Of a DNA stretch of 64,000 nt, positions 54,751 through 63,484 are shown piece after piece. The stretch is from Streptomyces atratus. Lineage in GTDB: Bacteria; Actinomycetota; Actinomycetes; Streptomycetales; Streptomycetaceae. The stretch covers positions 124,001 through 188,000 of the forward strand of contig NZ_FPJO01000007.1 in assembly GCF_900119365.1 (NCBI RefSeq), read 5' to 3'. The position numbers and the translations under genes are program-made. How positions within the stretch are numbered: position 1 is the stretch's first letter; every line of letters begins with the position of its first letter. Below the pieces are notes generated by a model. It did not search any database, had not been told where the DNA came from, and was given only the letters and a program-made list of their open reading frames with translations.

Positions 54751-55920
54751 ATGCCTTCTTCCCACCGCAAGGTCGCTGTCGTCGGCATATCCCTCGCCGA
54801 CTGCGGACGCGTCGAGACGGCCACGCCGTACGCCCTGCACGCCCAGGCCGCCCGTCGGGCGCTGGCCGACTCGGGGCTGGACCGGTCCGTCGTCGACGGT
54901 TTCGCCTCCGCCGGACTCGGCACGCTCGCCCCGGTCGAGGTCGCCGAGTACCTGGGCCTGAAGCCGACGTGGGTGGACTCCACCGCGGTCGGCGGCTCGA
55001 CCTGGGAGGTGATGGCGGCCCATGCGGCGGACGCCATCGCGGCGGGGCACGCCAATGCCGTACTGCTGGTGTACGGCTCGACGGCACGCGCGGACATCAA
55101 GGCGGGCCGCCGGACCTCCAACCTCTCCTTCGGGGCGCGCGGCCCGCTCCAGTTCGAGGTGCCGTACGGGCACTCGCTGATCGCCAAGTACGCGATGGCC
55201 GCCCGCCGTCACATGCACGAGTACGGGACGACCCTGGAGCAGCTCGCCGAGGTCGCGGTCCAGGCGCGGGCGAACGCGGCGGCCAACCCGGACGCGATGT
55301 TCCGGGACCCGGTCACGGTGGACGAGGTGCTGTCGGGGCCGGTGATCGCGGACCCGTTCACCAAACTGCACTGCTGCATCCGCAGCGACGGCGGCTGCGC
55401 GGTGCTGCTGGCCGCCGAGGAGTACGTACCGGACACGGCGAAGGCGCCGGTGTGGATCCTCGGCACGGGCGAGCACGTCTCGCACTCCACCATGTCCGAG
55501 TGGGACGACTTCACGGTCTCCCCGGCGGCGGTCTCGGGCCGCCTGGCGTTCGAGCGGGCCGGGGTGCGGCCCGCGGACATCGATCTCGCCGAGCTCTACG
55601 ACGCGTTCACCTACATGACGCTGGTGACGCTGGAGGACCTGGGTTTCTGCGCCAAGGGCGAGGGCGGCGCGTTCGTGGAGAAGGGCCGGACCGGGCTCAC
55701 CGGCGAGCTGCCGGTGAACACCGACGGCGGCGGCCTGTCCGCCTGCCATCCCGGGATGCGCGGTCTGTTCCTGCTGGTGGAGGCGGTACGCCAACTGCGC
55801 GGCGAGGCGGGCGAACGCCAGGTGCGCAGAGCGGGCGGCCGGCTTCCGGAACTGGCGGTGGCGTCGGGGACGGGCGGCTGGTTCTGCTCGTCGGGGACGG
55901 TGGTGCTGGGGCGGGGGTGA
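54751..55920 (+). CDS. Second Ltp-type thiolase-fold protein
   Basis: A 389-residue thiolase-superfamily protein. As in the one at 44546, the thiolase nucleophile Cys is absent (VDSTAVGGSTWEVM), while the conserved ELYDAFTYMTLVTLEDLGF and VNTDGGGLSACHPG segments remain. This points to an Ltp2-like aldolase or lipid-transfer role rather than ordinary thiolysis. No DUF35 gene follows directly; a DUF35 gene with the same operator lies at 61182. No ribosome site precedes the ATG. Confidence 0.85.
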   Translation: MPSSHRKVAVVGISLADCGRVETATPYALHAQAARRALADSGLDRSVVDGFASAGLGTLAPVEVAEYLGLKPTWVDSTAVGGSTWEVMAAHAADAIAAGHANAVLLVYGSTARADIKAGRRTSNLSFGARGPLQFEVPYGHSLIAKYAMAARRHMHEYGTTLEQLAEVAVQARANAAANPDAMFRDPVTVDEVLSGPVIADPFTKLHCCIRSDGGCAVLLAAEEYVPDTAKAPVWILGTGEHVSHSTMSEWDDFTVSPAAVSGRLAFERAGVRPADIDLAELYDAFTYMTLVTLEDLGFCAKGEGGAFVEKGRTGLTGELPVNTDGGGLSACHPGMRGLFLLVEAVRQLRGEAGERQVRRAGGRLPELAVASGTGGWFCSSGTVVLGRG

Positions 55921-55945
55921 GGGGGCTAGGCTCCGCGGCCGCCGG

Positions 55946-56083
55946 TCACACCGGGACGACGGTGAGGGCCCCCTCCAGCCCTTTGAAGTCGGCCGCGTTG
56001 CGCGTATAGAGCGGCAGCCCCCTGACCGAGGCGATGGACGCGATCATCAGGTCCGCGTCATGCCGCCTCAGCCACGCTCGCAC
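55946..56083 (-). pseudogene. Truncated PIN-domain toxin (VapC remnant)
   Basis: Only the last 45 residues of a PIN-domain ribonuclease are present: DADLMIASIASVRGLPLYTRNAADFKGLE contains the C-terminal acidic positions. The N-terminal two thirds, with the first catalytic Asp, are missing. The fragment begins at GTG 56083, overlapping the antitoxin stop, as an intact vapC start would. Deletion of the toxin body is the simplest reading. Confidence 0.75.
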
Positions 56084-56346
56084 TCCCACGGGTCGTCGTC
56101 CCCGACCCGGTCCTCGGCCCCGAAGAACGCATCGGCCTCGCGGCGCATCTGCGCGCCGTCCACACGGGGCAGCCGACGGTGCCTGGCCACCAGCTCTTCG
56201 GAGCTCAGCTGCCGTTTCCGGGTGAGCGGCCGCAGTTCGGCGACCTCTATGCCGTTGCGGGTGATGTGAAAGACCTCGCCCGCCTCCACGGCGTTCATGA
56301 CTTCGGCGCAGTTGTTCCGGAACTCGCGCTGGGTAATGGCCTTCAT
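56068..56346 (-). CDS. Phd/YefM-type antitoxin
   Basis: A 92-residue antitoxin beginning [32 protein letters not shown], the Phd/YefM DNA-binding fold. The C-terminal tail (about 55-92) would normally wrap the toxin. Its partner is reduced to a 45-residue fragment, so the antitoxin is an orphan and may persist as a plain regulator or by neutralising toxins elsewhere. Confidence 0.88.
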   Translation of the reverse strand: MKAITQREFRNNCAEVMNAVEAGEVFHITRNGIEVAELRPLTRKRQLSSEELVARHRRLPRVDGAQMRREADAFFGAEDRVGDDDPWECERG

Positions 56347-56432
56347 ACACACCAGAGTGGCCCTGCGTGTCCCCCATGCGCTACACCGACCACCCCTCCC
56401 GCCCCGTACCGGCCATACGCTGCAATGGGGGC

Positions 56433-57098
56433 ATGACCGACGCACACCAGAGCTTCCTGGACCTGCTCCATGCCCAGCGTGTCTGGGACGTGGAGCTTCC
56501 CGGCTTCGATCCGGCCGCCGCGCCACCCACCCCGCTCCCCCTCTTCCACCGCTGGTTCGCCGAGGCGGTGGCCGCCGGGCAGGTGGAGCCGCACACGATG
56601 TCGCTGGCCACGACGGACGGCGAGGGGCACCCCGATGTGCGGACGCTGATGCTGCACGACGTGGACGAGCGCGGCTGGCACTTCGCCACCCACCGCACCA
56701 GCGCGAAGGGCCGCCAGCTCGCCGCCCGGCCCTGTGCGGCGCTCGGCTTCTACTGGCCGGCGCAGGGCCGGCAGGTACGGGTGCGGGGTCCGGTCACCGA
56801 ATGTGCGCCGGCCGAGAGCCTGGCCGATCTGCACGCCCGCTCGACCGGTGCGCTCGCATCGGCGCTGACCGGCTCGCAGAGCGAGGTGCTGGGCTCGCTG
56901 GAGGAGCTGACCCGCACCGCCGACGCCGCCTGGGAGCGGGCACGGGCCGAACCGGACGCGCAGGTCACGAGCTGGACCCGGTACGTGGTCGAGGCGCGGG
57001 AGGTCGAGTTCTTCCAGGGCGACGCGGCGCGCAGACACGTACGGCTGCGCTACCGCAGGCAGGACGCGGGCTGGACCCGGGAACTGCTCTGGCCGTAG
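56433..57098 (+). CDS. Pyridoxamine 5'-phosphate oxidase family protein
   Basis: A 221-residue FMN split-barrel protein of the PdxH type. Core motifs are [59 protein letters not shown] and the C-terminal [16 protein letters not shown], close to the PdxH ending. It could make pyridoxal phosphate or be a paralogue with another substrate. It diverges from the antitoxin gene. Confidence 0.85.
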   Translation: MTDAHQSFLDLLHAQRVWDVELPGFDPAAAPPTPLPLFHRWFAEAVAAGQVEPHTMSLATTDGEGHPDVRTLMLHDVDERGWHFATHRTSAKGRQLAARPCAALGFYWPAQGRQVRVRGPVTECAPAESLADLHARSTGALASALTGSQSEVLGSLEELTRTADAAWERARAEPDAQVTSWTRYVVEAREVEFFQGDAARRHVRLRYRRQDAGWTRELLWP

Positions 57099-57122
57099 GG
57101 CCGTGCCCGCCCGGCCTGCCCG

Positions 57123-57311
57123 TCAGCCGAGGCTGATCGCCTGCACCGGGCAGACCCGGACGGCCTCCTTCACCGTGGCGCCGTCCAGGGCCTCTTCGTA
57201 GCCGGGCAGCAGTTCACTGAACCCGTCGTCGTCCTGGGTGAACACCTTCGGCGCGGTGAGCGCGCACTGGCCCGCGCCGATGCACCGGTCCTTGTCGATA
57301 CTGATCCGCAT
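57123..57311 (-). CDS. Ferredoxin of the P450 operon
   Basis: A 62-residue small ferredoxin. Three cluster Cys are seen (DRCIGAGQCAL and VCPVQAI) in the pattern of the 3Fe-4S-type ferredoxins that serve Streptomyces P450 enzymes. ATG 57311 follows GAAGG; upstream in-frame ATGs give a non-conserved leader. It lies 43 bases after the P450 gene, so it is probably the P450's electron donor. Confidence 0.9.
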   Translation of the reverse strand: MRISIDKDRCIGAGQCALTAPKVFTQDDDGFSELLPGYEEALDGATVKEAVRVCPVQAISLG

Positions 57312-57354
57312 TCCGGCAGAACCTTCCGGTCGCATTCCGATCACCATGTTCCGA

Positions 57355-58548
57355 TCACCATGTCACGGGTAGTTCGAACAGCCCCTGGATGGTGTCACCG
57401 GGCTTGAACGGGATTTCTTCGGCGGGTACCGCGAGCCGCAGACCGGGAAGACGGTCGAAAAGCGCGGGCAGCGCGATCTCCAGCTCGGCCCGGGCCAGAT
57501 TCTGTCCCAGGCACTGATGGATTCCGAAGCCGAAAGCGACGTGATTGCGCGCGTTCCGGCCGAGGTCCAGTTCGTCCGGGGACGGATAAACGGTCTCGTC
57601 CCGGTTGATCACCGACGTGGTCAGGATGACACCGTCCCCCGCACGGATGGTCACCCCGCCCACCTCGATGTCCTCGACCGCCACCCGGGAGATTCCGTCG
57701 GCGATGGACAGGAAGCGGAGCAGTTCCTCGACCGCCGAACTCATCAGGCCCTCGGATTCACGCATCCGGGCCAGCTGATCGGGATGCTGGAGCAGCGTGA
57801 ACGTACCGAGCGAGATCATGTTCGCGGTCGTCTCGTGCCCGGCGATGAGCAGGATCTGGGCCAGCCGCACCAGCTCGTCGTGGTCCACTCCGCCCGTCTC
57901 CAGCTGCTTGACGATGAGCTCGTCGAGCAGCCCTTCGCCGGGGGCGGCCCGCTTCTGCTCGATCAGCACCCGGAAGTAGTCGTCGAGCTCGTCCCGCGCC
58001 GCCTCGACATCCGCGGCCGCCGGGCCGCGGAGCAGCTTGCGCGACTGCGCCTCGAAGAACTCGTGGTCCTCGTAGGGCACCCCGAGCAGGGCGCAGATGA
58101 CCATGGACGGTACGGGCAGGGCGAAGGCGTCGACCAGATCGGCCGGCGGGCCCTGCTCGGCCATCGCGTCGAGCAGCCGGTCCACGGTCTCGTGGATCTG
58201 CGGCCGGAGCGCGGCCGTCCGCCTGACCGTGAAACTCGGGATCAGCATCCGGCGCTGGGCGTTGTGCTCCGGGTCGTCCACGCCGAGCAGTTCGACGCGG
58301 CGCAGGGTGCTCGAAGCCACCCGCTCGGCGAAGAACGGGAACGCGGGGTTCTCCCGGTCGGACGACAGCCGCGGGTCCACCAGGAGCGAACGCGCTTCGG
58401 CGTGCCCGGTCACCAGCCACACCGTGCGGCCGTCGAAGAGCCTGGCGGGAGACACGGGCCGCTGCCCCCGGTGCTCGCGATATCCCGTCGGCGGGTGGTA
58501 GGGACAGGTGCGGTTCTGCGGAAAGGAGACGGTCTCGGCGTCTACCAT
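57355..58548 (-). CDS. Cytochrome P450 (CYP105-like)
   Basis: A 397-residue class I P450. The I-helix AGHETT is at 236-241, ExxR at 275-278 (EELLR region), and the haem loop FGFGIHQCLGQ has Cys346. The N-terminal FPQNRTCPYHPPTGY and overall pattern resemble the CYP105 family of xenobiotic and secondary-metabolite hydroxylases. It is followed by its own ferredoxin. A 29-base imperfect palindrome at 58591-58619 probably serves as operator. Substrate unknown. Confidence 0.92.
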   Translation of the reverse strand: MVDAETVSFPQNRTCPYHPPTGYREHRGQRPVSPARLFDGRTVWLVTGHAEARSLLVDPRLSSDRENPAFPFFAERVASSTLRRVELLGVDDPEHNAQRRMLIPSFTVRRTAALRPQIHETVDRLLDAMAEQGPPADLVDAFALPVPSMVICALLGVPYEDHEFFEAQSRKLLRGPAAADVEAARDELDDYFRVLIEQKRAAPGEGLLDELIVKQLETGGVDHDELVRLAQILLIAGHETTANMISLGTFTLLQHPDQLARMRESEGLMSSAVEELLRFLSIADGISRVAVEDIEVGGVTIRAGDGVILTTSVINRDETVYPSPDELDLGRNARNHVAFGFGIHQCLGQNLARAELEIALPALFDRLPGLRLAVPAEEIPFKPGDTIQGLFELPVTW

Positions 58549-58590
58549 GGCGGACCTCGCAAAGAGATGGGGGAGTCCTACCGATCTCCG

Positions 58591-58619
58591 CCCACTAGAT
58601 GCCTCGGGCACCTAATGGG
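58591..58619. promoter_or_regulatory. Operator-like palindrome upstream of the P450 gene
   Basis: CCCACTAGATGCC (58591-58603) and GGCACCTAATGGG (58607-58619) match as an inverted repeat at 11 of 13 positions around a three-base centre. It starts 43 bases before the P450 ATG. Confidence 0.55.
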
Positions 58620-58762
58620 TCCAGGTGTTGTTCGGCCAAATCTCCTCGGGGAGATCCATTTTCCGCCCGCCGGACCGAGCGGGCATTTCGAGCCACCCGA
58701 TTGCCTCCGCGTTCCTCGCGAAAGGGGCAAGATGGAAGGCATCAGGGTGACTGGAGGCGAAA

Positions 58763-59704
58763 ATGAGCCGACCCCTTTCCCGCACCCGCACCGGCACGCG
58801 TGCCCGTTCCCGTTACGCCCCGGACAGCGGGCTGACCACACGCATGGTCGGCACCATGTTTCTGATCGGCCTGTTGTACGTGGTCCTGGTCGGCGTGCTG
58901 CTCGCCGTGCTGCGCGGCGCCTGGCCGATCATTCTGATCTTCGTGGGCGGCATGTTCATCGCGCAGTTCTGGTTCAGCGACCGCATCGCGGCGTTCAGTA
59001 TGGGCGCCCGTGAGGTCACCCCGGAGGAGGCGCCGGAACTGCACGGCGCGGTCGACCGGATCTGCGCTCTTGCCGATATGCCGAAACCGCGCGTGGCCAT
59101 CGCGCAGAGCGACGTGCCGAACGCCTTCGCGACGGGCCGCAGCGAGAAGACCGCCCTCGTCTGCGCCACCACCGGGCTCCTGCGCAGACTGGAGCCCCCG
59201 GAGCTGGAGGGTGTGCTCGCGCACGAGATGTCGCATGTCGCGCACCGCGATGTCGCCGTCATGACGATCGCCTCGTTCCTCGGTGTGCTCGCCGGCATCA
59301 TCACCCGGGTCGCCCTGTGGGGCGGGCTCTCCCGCAACAGCCGCAGCAACGACCCGATCGGCATCGCGATCATGCTGATCCCGCTGGTCAGCGCGGTCGT
59401 GTACGCGCTGAGCTTCCTGCTGACCCGGCTGCTCTCCCGCTACCGCGAGCTCTCCGCCGACCGCACCGCCGCCCTGCTCACCGGCCGCCCCTCCGCGCTC
59501 GCCTCCGCCCTGACCAAGGTGACCGGTCAGATGGCCCGCATCCCGACCGAGGACCTGCGCAAGGCGCAGCCGTACAACGCCTTCTACTTCGTCCCCGCGT
59601 TCTCCTCCAAGGAGAGCCTGAGCCGGCTGCTCTCCTCGCACCCGACCCTCGAACAGCGCCTGGACCAGCTGGCCCGCATCTCCGCCGACCTCGCCCGTCC
59701 GTGA
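58763..59704 (+). CDS. htpX: HtpX-type M48 membrane metalloprotease
   Basis: A 313-residue quality-control protease. Two N-terminal helices (about 30-70), the zinc motif HEMSH (His154, Glu155, His158), two further helices (about 163-225) and the third ligand region RELSADRTAA are all present. It degrades misfolded membrane proteins. The following gene encodes PspAB, a partner in the actinobacterial phage-shock-type membrane stress set, so the two probably act together. Confidence 0.93.
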   Translation: MSRPLSRTRTGTRARSRYAPDSGLTTRMVGTMFLIGLLYVVLVGVLLAVLRGAWPIILIFVGGMFIAQFWFSDRIAAFSMGAREVTPEEAPELHGAVDRICALADMPKPRVAIAQSDVPNAFATGRSEKTALVCATTGLLRRLEPPELEGVLAHEMSHVAHRDVAVMTIASFLGVLAGIITRVALWGGLSRNSRSNDPIGIAIMLIPLVSAVVYALSFLLTRLLSRYRELSADRTAALLTGRPSALASALTKVTGQMARIPTEDLRKAQPYNAFYFVPAFSSKESLSRLLSSHPTLEQRLDQLARISADLARP

Positions 59705-59785
59705 GCAACGCCCGAAGCGACGCCCGGACCGACGCCCGAAGGAACGCCCCGAAGGAACGTCCTCCCCGTCCGCAAGGAACGCCCC

Positions 59786-60370
59786 ATGGGTCTTCTCGAC
59801 ACCATCCTCGGCCGCAGCAAGCCGGTCCGCCCCGACCTCGACGAGCTCTTCGCCGTACCCTCCGCCGCCCTGACTCTCCAGGCGGGCGCGGGATTCACAC
59901 CGACCGGTCTCGGCTCGGTCTGTTTCGCGGGCGTCGAGGGCGGCGCCTTCGCCCGCCTCCAGCAGGACGTACGCGAACTGCTCGACGCCGACACCGGCCG
60001 CGGCGGCCTCCCGGTGGAGTTCAGCCAGGACGCGTACGGCTACACCTGGCTGCTCTCCCGCCGCCCGGCCGACGACACCGCCACCCTGGTCAACGACCTG
60101 CACGCGGTCAACACCCTGCTCCAGGACGGCGGGTTCGGCCCGCACCTGCTCTGCTCGCTGGTCGGCTTCCGGGACGAGCGGGGCCGTCCGCTGGCCCTGG
60201 TCTATCTCTACAAGCGCGGCACGTTCTACCCCTTCGCCCCGCTGCCCGGCGGCGGCGAGAAGCGGGACAACCAGCTGGAGTTGCAGGTCAGGGCGGTACT
60301 CGGGGACGACCTGCGGATGGAGAAGGACCTGGCCCGGTGGTTCCCGGTGTGGGGGGCGCCGGGGCTGTGA
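59786..60370 (+). CDS. pspAB: PspA-associated protein PspAB
   Basis: A 194-residue soluble protein beginning MGLLDTILGRSKPVRPDLDELFAVPSAA, the PspAB start. In actinobacteria it occurs with HtpX and PspA/PspAA and is thought to respond to membrane stress. There is no catalytic motif. It lies 81 bases after htpX. No pspA gene is in the window. Confidence 0.87.
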   Translation: MGLLDTILGRSKPVRPDLDELFAVPSAALTLQAGAGFTPTGLGSVCFAGVEGGAFARLQQDVRELLDADTGRGGLPVEFSQDAYGYTWLLSRRPADDTATLVNDLHAVNTLLQDGGFGPHLLCSLVGFRDERGRPLALVYLYKRGTFYPFAPLPGGGEKRDNQLELQVRAVLGDDLRMEKDLARWFPVWGAPGL

Positions 60371-60408
60371 AGGCAGCGGCGGGCTCCCCCGCCCGTATCA
60401 TCGCTTCC

Positions 60409-60996
60409 ATGACTGCTGAGCCCGCCCGTTCCGCCGCCCGTATGCGCGCTTCGGATGCCGATCGCGAGGCGGTGGTCGAGCAGTTGCGCGAGGCGGCCGC
60501 CGAGGGCCGTATCGACATGGACGAGCTGGACACCCGGCTCGGGCAGGCGCTCTCCGCCAAGACGTACGCCGAACTGGCGCCCCTCACCGAGGACCTGGTC
60601 CCCATCGAGGTGGCCACCGGTGAGCCGCTGGTCCTCAAGGGCGGCATGCACGGCGTGACGCGCTCGGGCGTCTGGAAGGTCCCCCCGGTGATACGCGCCC
60701 AGGGCGGCATCGGCGGCGTCCGGATCGACTTCACCCGCGCCGAGTGCCGGCTGCGCGAGATCGCGCTGGAAGTGCGCGGCGAGATGGCCGGAGTGAAGAT
60801 CGTGATCCCGGAGGGCTGGACCGTGCACACCGACAACCTGGACCACGGACTCGGCGGCCTGAAGGACAAGACCACCGACGCGCGGACCCCCGGCGCCCCG
60901 CTCCTCCGGCTGACGGGCTCCTGCGGCATGGGCGGTGTGGTCGTACGCCACCCGAACTTCCGCGAACGGCGCAAGCTGCGCAGCATCGAATCCTGA
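60409..60996 (+). CDS. DUF1707 domain protein
   Basis: A 195-residue protein. The N-terminal DUF1707 (MRASDADREAVVEQLREAAAEGRIDMDELDTRL) is a short helical module common at the start of actinobacterial membrane or stress proteins. The rest is a beta-rich LiaF/DUF2154-like region (GVWKVPPVIRAQGGIGGVRIDFTRAE, VKIVIPEGWTV). It lacks a membrane helix. Its place after htpX-pspAB fits an envelope-stress role. Confidence 0.85.
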   Translation: MTAEPARSAARMRASDADREAVVEQLREAAAEGRIDMDELDTRLGQALSAKTYAELAPLTEDLVPIEVATGEPLVLKGGMHGVTRSGVWKVPPVIRAQGGIGGVRIDFTRAECRLREIALEVRGEMAGVKIVIPEGWTVHTDNLDHGLGGLKDKTTDARTPGAPLLRLTGSCGMGGVVVRHPNFRERRKLRSIES

Positions 60997-61181
60997 GTAC
61001 GCGTACCCAGTCCCGACCGGGTGACCGCGCCCATCCGCCGCGCTCCCCCGGCCGCATACCGTCCCCCGTATGCCCGAGGAGACCGCACCCGCCGACACCA
61101 CGCCCGCCCCGACCCCCGCCCCGGCCTGGTCCAGGTCCGCACAGCGGGAGAAGTAGGGCGCGCCTGTCCGGCGCAGCGCAC

Positions 61182-61601
61182 TCAGCAGTCCCCGGGGTGG
61201 AAGACCGCAACGGCCTCCTCCCCCTCCGCCCGCCGGAAGCCCACCCGCAGCGCCATGCCGATGGCGAGAGCGGACTCCTCGCACCCCACGATCTCCGTCA
61301 TCATCCGCGGCCCCTCGGCCAGGTCGACCACCGCGGCGACGTACGGGACACGGGCGCCGAACGGCGGCAGGTCGTTGCGGTGGACGACGGACCAGGTGTA
61401 GAGCGTGGCGTCCCCGCTCGCCGGTTCCCAGGTGACGTCCTCGCTCCAGCAGTGCGGGCAGAACTCGCGCGGGTAGTGGTGCGCACGCCCGCAGGCGCGG
61501 CAACGGCGCAGCAGCAACTGCCCCCGGGCGGCGGCGTCCCAGTACGGGCGGCTGAAGGCGTCGGGCTCGGGGAGGTCGAAACGTACGGCGGCCGCGGTCA
61601 C
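61182..61601 (-). CDS. DUF35 OB-fold/zinc-ribbon protein, second copy
   Basis: A 139-residue acyl-CoA-binding DUF35 protein. The zinc ribbon is CRACGRAHHYPREFCPHC, and the OB fold contains TLYTWSVVHRNDLPPF and YVAAVVDLAEGPRMMTEIVG. The GTG start at 61601 overlaps the DoxX-like stop by four bases. With the upstream palindrome at 62082 it joins the catabolic regulon, and it may be the missing partner of the Ltp protein at 54751. Confidence 0.87.
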   Translation of the reverse strand: MTAAAVRFDLPEPDAFSRPYWDAAARGQLLLRRCRACGRAHHYPREFCPHCWSEDVTWEPASGDATLYTWSVVHRNDLPPFGARVPYVAAVVDLAEGPRMMTEIVGCEESALAIGMALRVGFRRAEGEEAVAVFHPGDC

Positions 61602-62050
61602 AGGAAGAGTCCGATCGCTTCGTCGAGGGACCAGGTCTGCCAGGACATCGCGAACAGCGCGACGAGCGAGATGAGCGCCATCATCGCGTTCTGCCCCTGC
61701 TCCGCCCAGTCGTGGATCATCAGCACCAGATAGAGAAGGTTGAGGAGGAGCCCTGCGACCAGTGCGACAGGGGTGAGGAACCCGGTGATCAGGCCGAGTC
61801 CCAGGGCGAGTTCGGCGTACACGACGATGTAGGCCATGGCCTTGGGGCGCGGGGCGACGATCCGCCGGAATCCGGTGCGTACGGCCGCCCAGCGGTGCTT
61901 GCCCGCGACGTCCGCGGCCCAGGCGATGCCCGTACCGCGCTCGAACCAGCCCTTCTTGTCCTTGTGCCGCCAGCTCTCCAGCCACCACAGGCCGAGGCCT
62001 ATCCGGAGAACGGCGAGCCACTCGGCTCCGCCGAGCCAGATCGTCTGCAT
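61598..62050 (-). CDS. DoxX-family membrane protein
   Basis: A 150-residue four-helix membrane protein of the DoxX type (IGLGLWWLESWRHKDKKGWFERG, YAELALGLGLITGFLTPVALVAGLLLNLLYLVLM). DoxX proteins are linked to respiratory or quinone-dependent redox steps. GGGAGG precedes ATG 62050. It is the first gene of an operon with DUF35, under the shared palindrome. Confidence 0.85.
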   Translation of the reverse strand: MQTIWLGGAEWLAVLRIGLGLWWLESWRHKDKKGWFERGTGIAWAADVAGKHRWAAVRTGFRRIVAPRPKAMAYIVVYAELALGLGLITGFLTPVALVAGLLLNLLYLVLMIHDWAEQGQNAMMALISLVALFAMSWQTWSLDEAIGLFL

Positions 62051-62081
62051 GGGGCCTCCCGTGGCCTCCCGTTCACTGAAT

Positions 62082-62096
62082 CTGACGGTACGTCAG
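62082..62096. promoter_or_regulatory. Shared catabolic operator, copy 5 (DoxX/DUF35)
   Basis: CTGACGGTACGTCAG is a perfect 6-3-6 palindrome, starting 32 bases before the DoxX ATG. On the coding strand it contains TACCGT as a possible -10, as in copy 4. Confidence 0.7.
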
Positions 62097-62249
62097 TTCA
62101 CCCGATGACGAGCGACTCGCGCAAGAGGTGCGCAAGGAGTGCCCATTAAGCGAGCAAGAGACGGCCGCGATCCATCAAAAGGCTTTCACGCGTGATCAAT
62201 TCGCAATCGATTCCGGTCTTGACCGAGACCCATCAACCGGGTGCGCGAT

Positions 62250-62255
62250 TACGCT
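62250..62255 (+). promoter_or_regulatory. Candidate -10 box for a leaderless monooxygenase transcript
   Basis: TACGCT ends seven bases before the ATG at 62263, with no ribosome site between. Confidence 0.35.
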
Positions 62256-62262
62256 CCGAACC

Positions 62263-63450
62263 ATGCCCGACAGCGCGCTTACCGCCGGTAGCTCCATAGC
62301 GGCCCAGACCGACCTCACCGAGGACCGGCCCGTATACGTCATCGGTGGCGGTCCCGGCGGTCTCGCCGCCGCCGCGGCCCTGCGCGAGCTGGGCGTACGG
62401 GCGGTCGTGCTGGAGAAGTCCGGGAACGTGGGAGCGTCCTGGCGCCGTCACTACGACCGCCTGCACCTCCACACCACCCGGCGCCGGTCGGCGCTGCCGG
62501 GGCTCGCGATGCCGCGCCGGTTCGGACGCTGGGTGTCCAGGGACGATGTGGTGCGCTATCTGGACAAGTACGCCGAGCACCACGAACTGGAGGTGGTGAC
62601 GGGCGTCGAGGTGTCCCGGATCGACCGCGCCCCGGACGGCAGGAACTGGCAGCTGACCGCGACCGGTGGCCGGGTGCTGACCGGCCGGGCCGTCGTCGTC
62701 GCCACCGGCTTCAACCACACCCCGCGCATCCCCGACTGGTCCGGCCGCGACTCCTTCACCGGCGATCTGCTCCACGCCTCCGACTACCGCAACCCCGCCC
62801 CGTACGCGGGCAAGGACGTCCTGGTCGTCGGTATCGGCAACACGGGCGCGGAGATCGCCGTCGACCTGGTCGAGGGCGGGGCGTCCCGGGTACGGATCGC
62901 CGTGCGCACCGTGCCGCACATCGTGCGCCGCTCGACCGCGGGCTGGCCCGCCCAGTCGACCGCCGTCCTGGTGCGCAGGCTGCCGGTCCGGCTGGTCGAC
63001 CGGGCCGCGGGCCTGATGGCCAGGGTCGCCGTGCCCGACCTCGCCGCCCAGGGCCTGCCGCGCCCGGACACGGGCCTGTACTCACGGGTCAAGGACGGCG
63101 CCATCCCGGTGCAGGACGTGGGGCTGATCGACGCGGTGAAGCGCGGCCGGGTGGTGCCGGTGGCGGCCGTCGAGTCGTTCGACGGGGACGCGGTGGTGCT
63201 GGCCGACGGCGAGCGGATCACCCCTGACGCGGTGATCGCGGCGACCGGCTACCGGCGGGGGCTGGAGGGGCTGGTCGGTCACCTGGACGTACTGGATGCC
63301 CGGGGCCGGCCGGTGGTCCACGGCGCCCGCACCCCCAAACGGGCACCCGGCCTGTACTTCACCGGCTTCACCAACCCGATCAGCGGGATGCTGCGCGAAC
63401 TGGCCCTGGACGCACGGAAGATCGCGAAGAGGGCGGCGCGCCGGGGCTGA
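62263..63450 (+). CDS. Flavin-containing monooxygenase-like oxidoreductase
   Basis: A 395-residue FAD/NADP-dependent enzyme. The FAD motif GGGPGGLAAAAALRELGV (about 28-45), the NADP motif GIGNTGAEIAVDLVEGGA (about 190) and ATGYRRGLEGL place it among the FMO and Baeyer-Villiger-like monooxygenases. The FMO fingerprint is only loosely present, so an amine, sulfur or ketone substrate is possible. It diverges from the DoxX operon and has no copy of the shared operator close to its own start. Confidence 0.85.
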   Translation: MPDSALTAGSSIAAQTDLTEDRPVYVIGGGPGGLAAAAALRELGVRAVVLEKSGNVGASWRRHYDRLHLHTTRRRSALPGLAMPRRFGRWVSRDDVVRYLDKYAEHHELEVVTGVEVSRIDRAPDGRNWQLTATGGRVLTGRAVVVATGFNHTPRIPDWSGRDSFTGDLLHASDYRNPAPYAGKDVLVVGIGNTGAEIAVDLVEGGASRVRIAVRTVPHIVRRSTAGWPAQSTAVLVRRLPVRLVDRAAGLMARVAVPDLAAQGLPRPDTGLYSRVKDGAIPVQDVGLIDAVKRGRVVPVAAVESFDGDAVVLADGERITPDAVIAATGYRRGLEGLVGHLDVLDARGRPVVHGARTPKRAPGLYFTGFTNPISGMLRELALDARKIAKRAARRG

Positions 63451-63484
63451 GGCCGCACGGACCGCCGCTCCTGGAGTGATCGCC

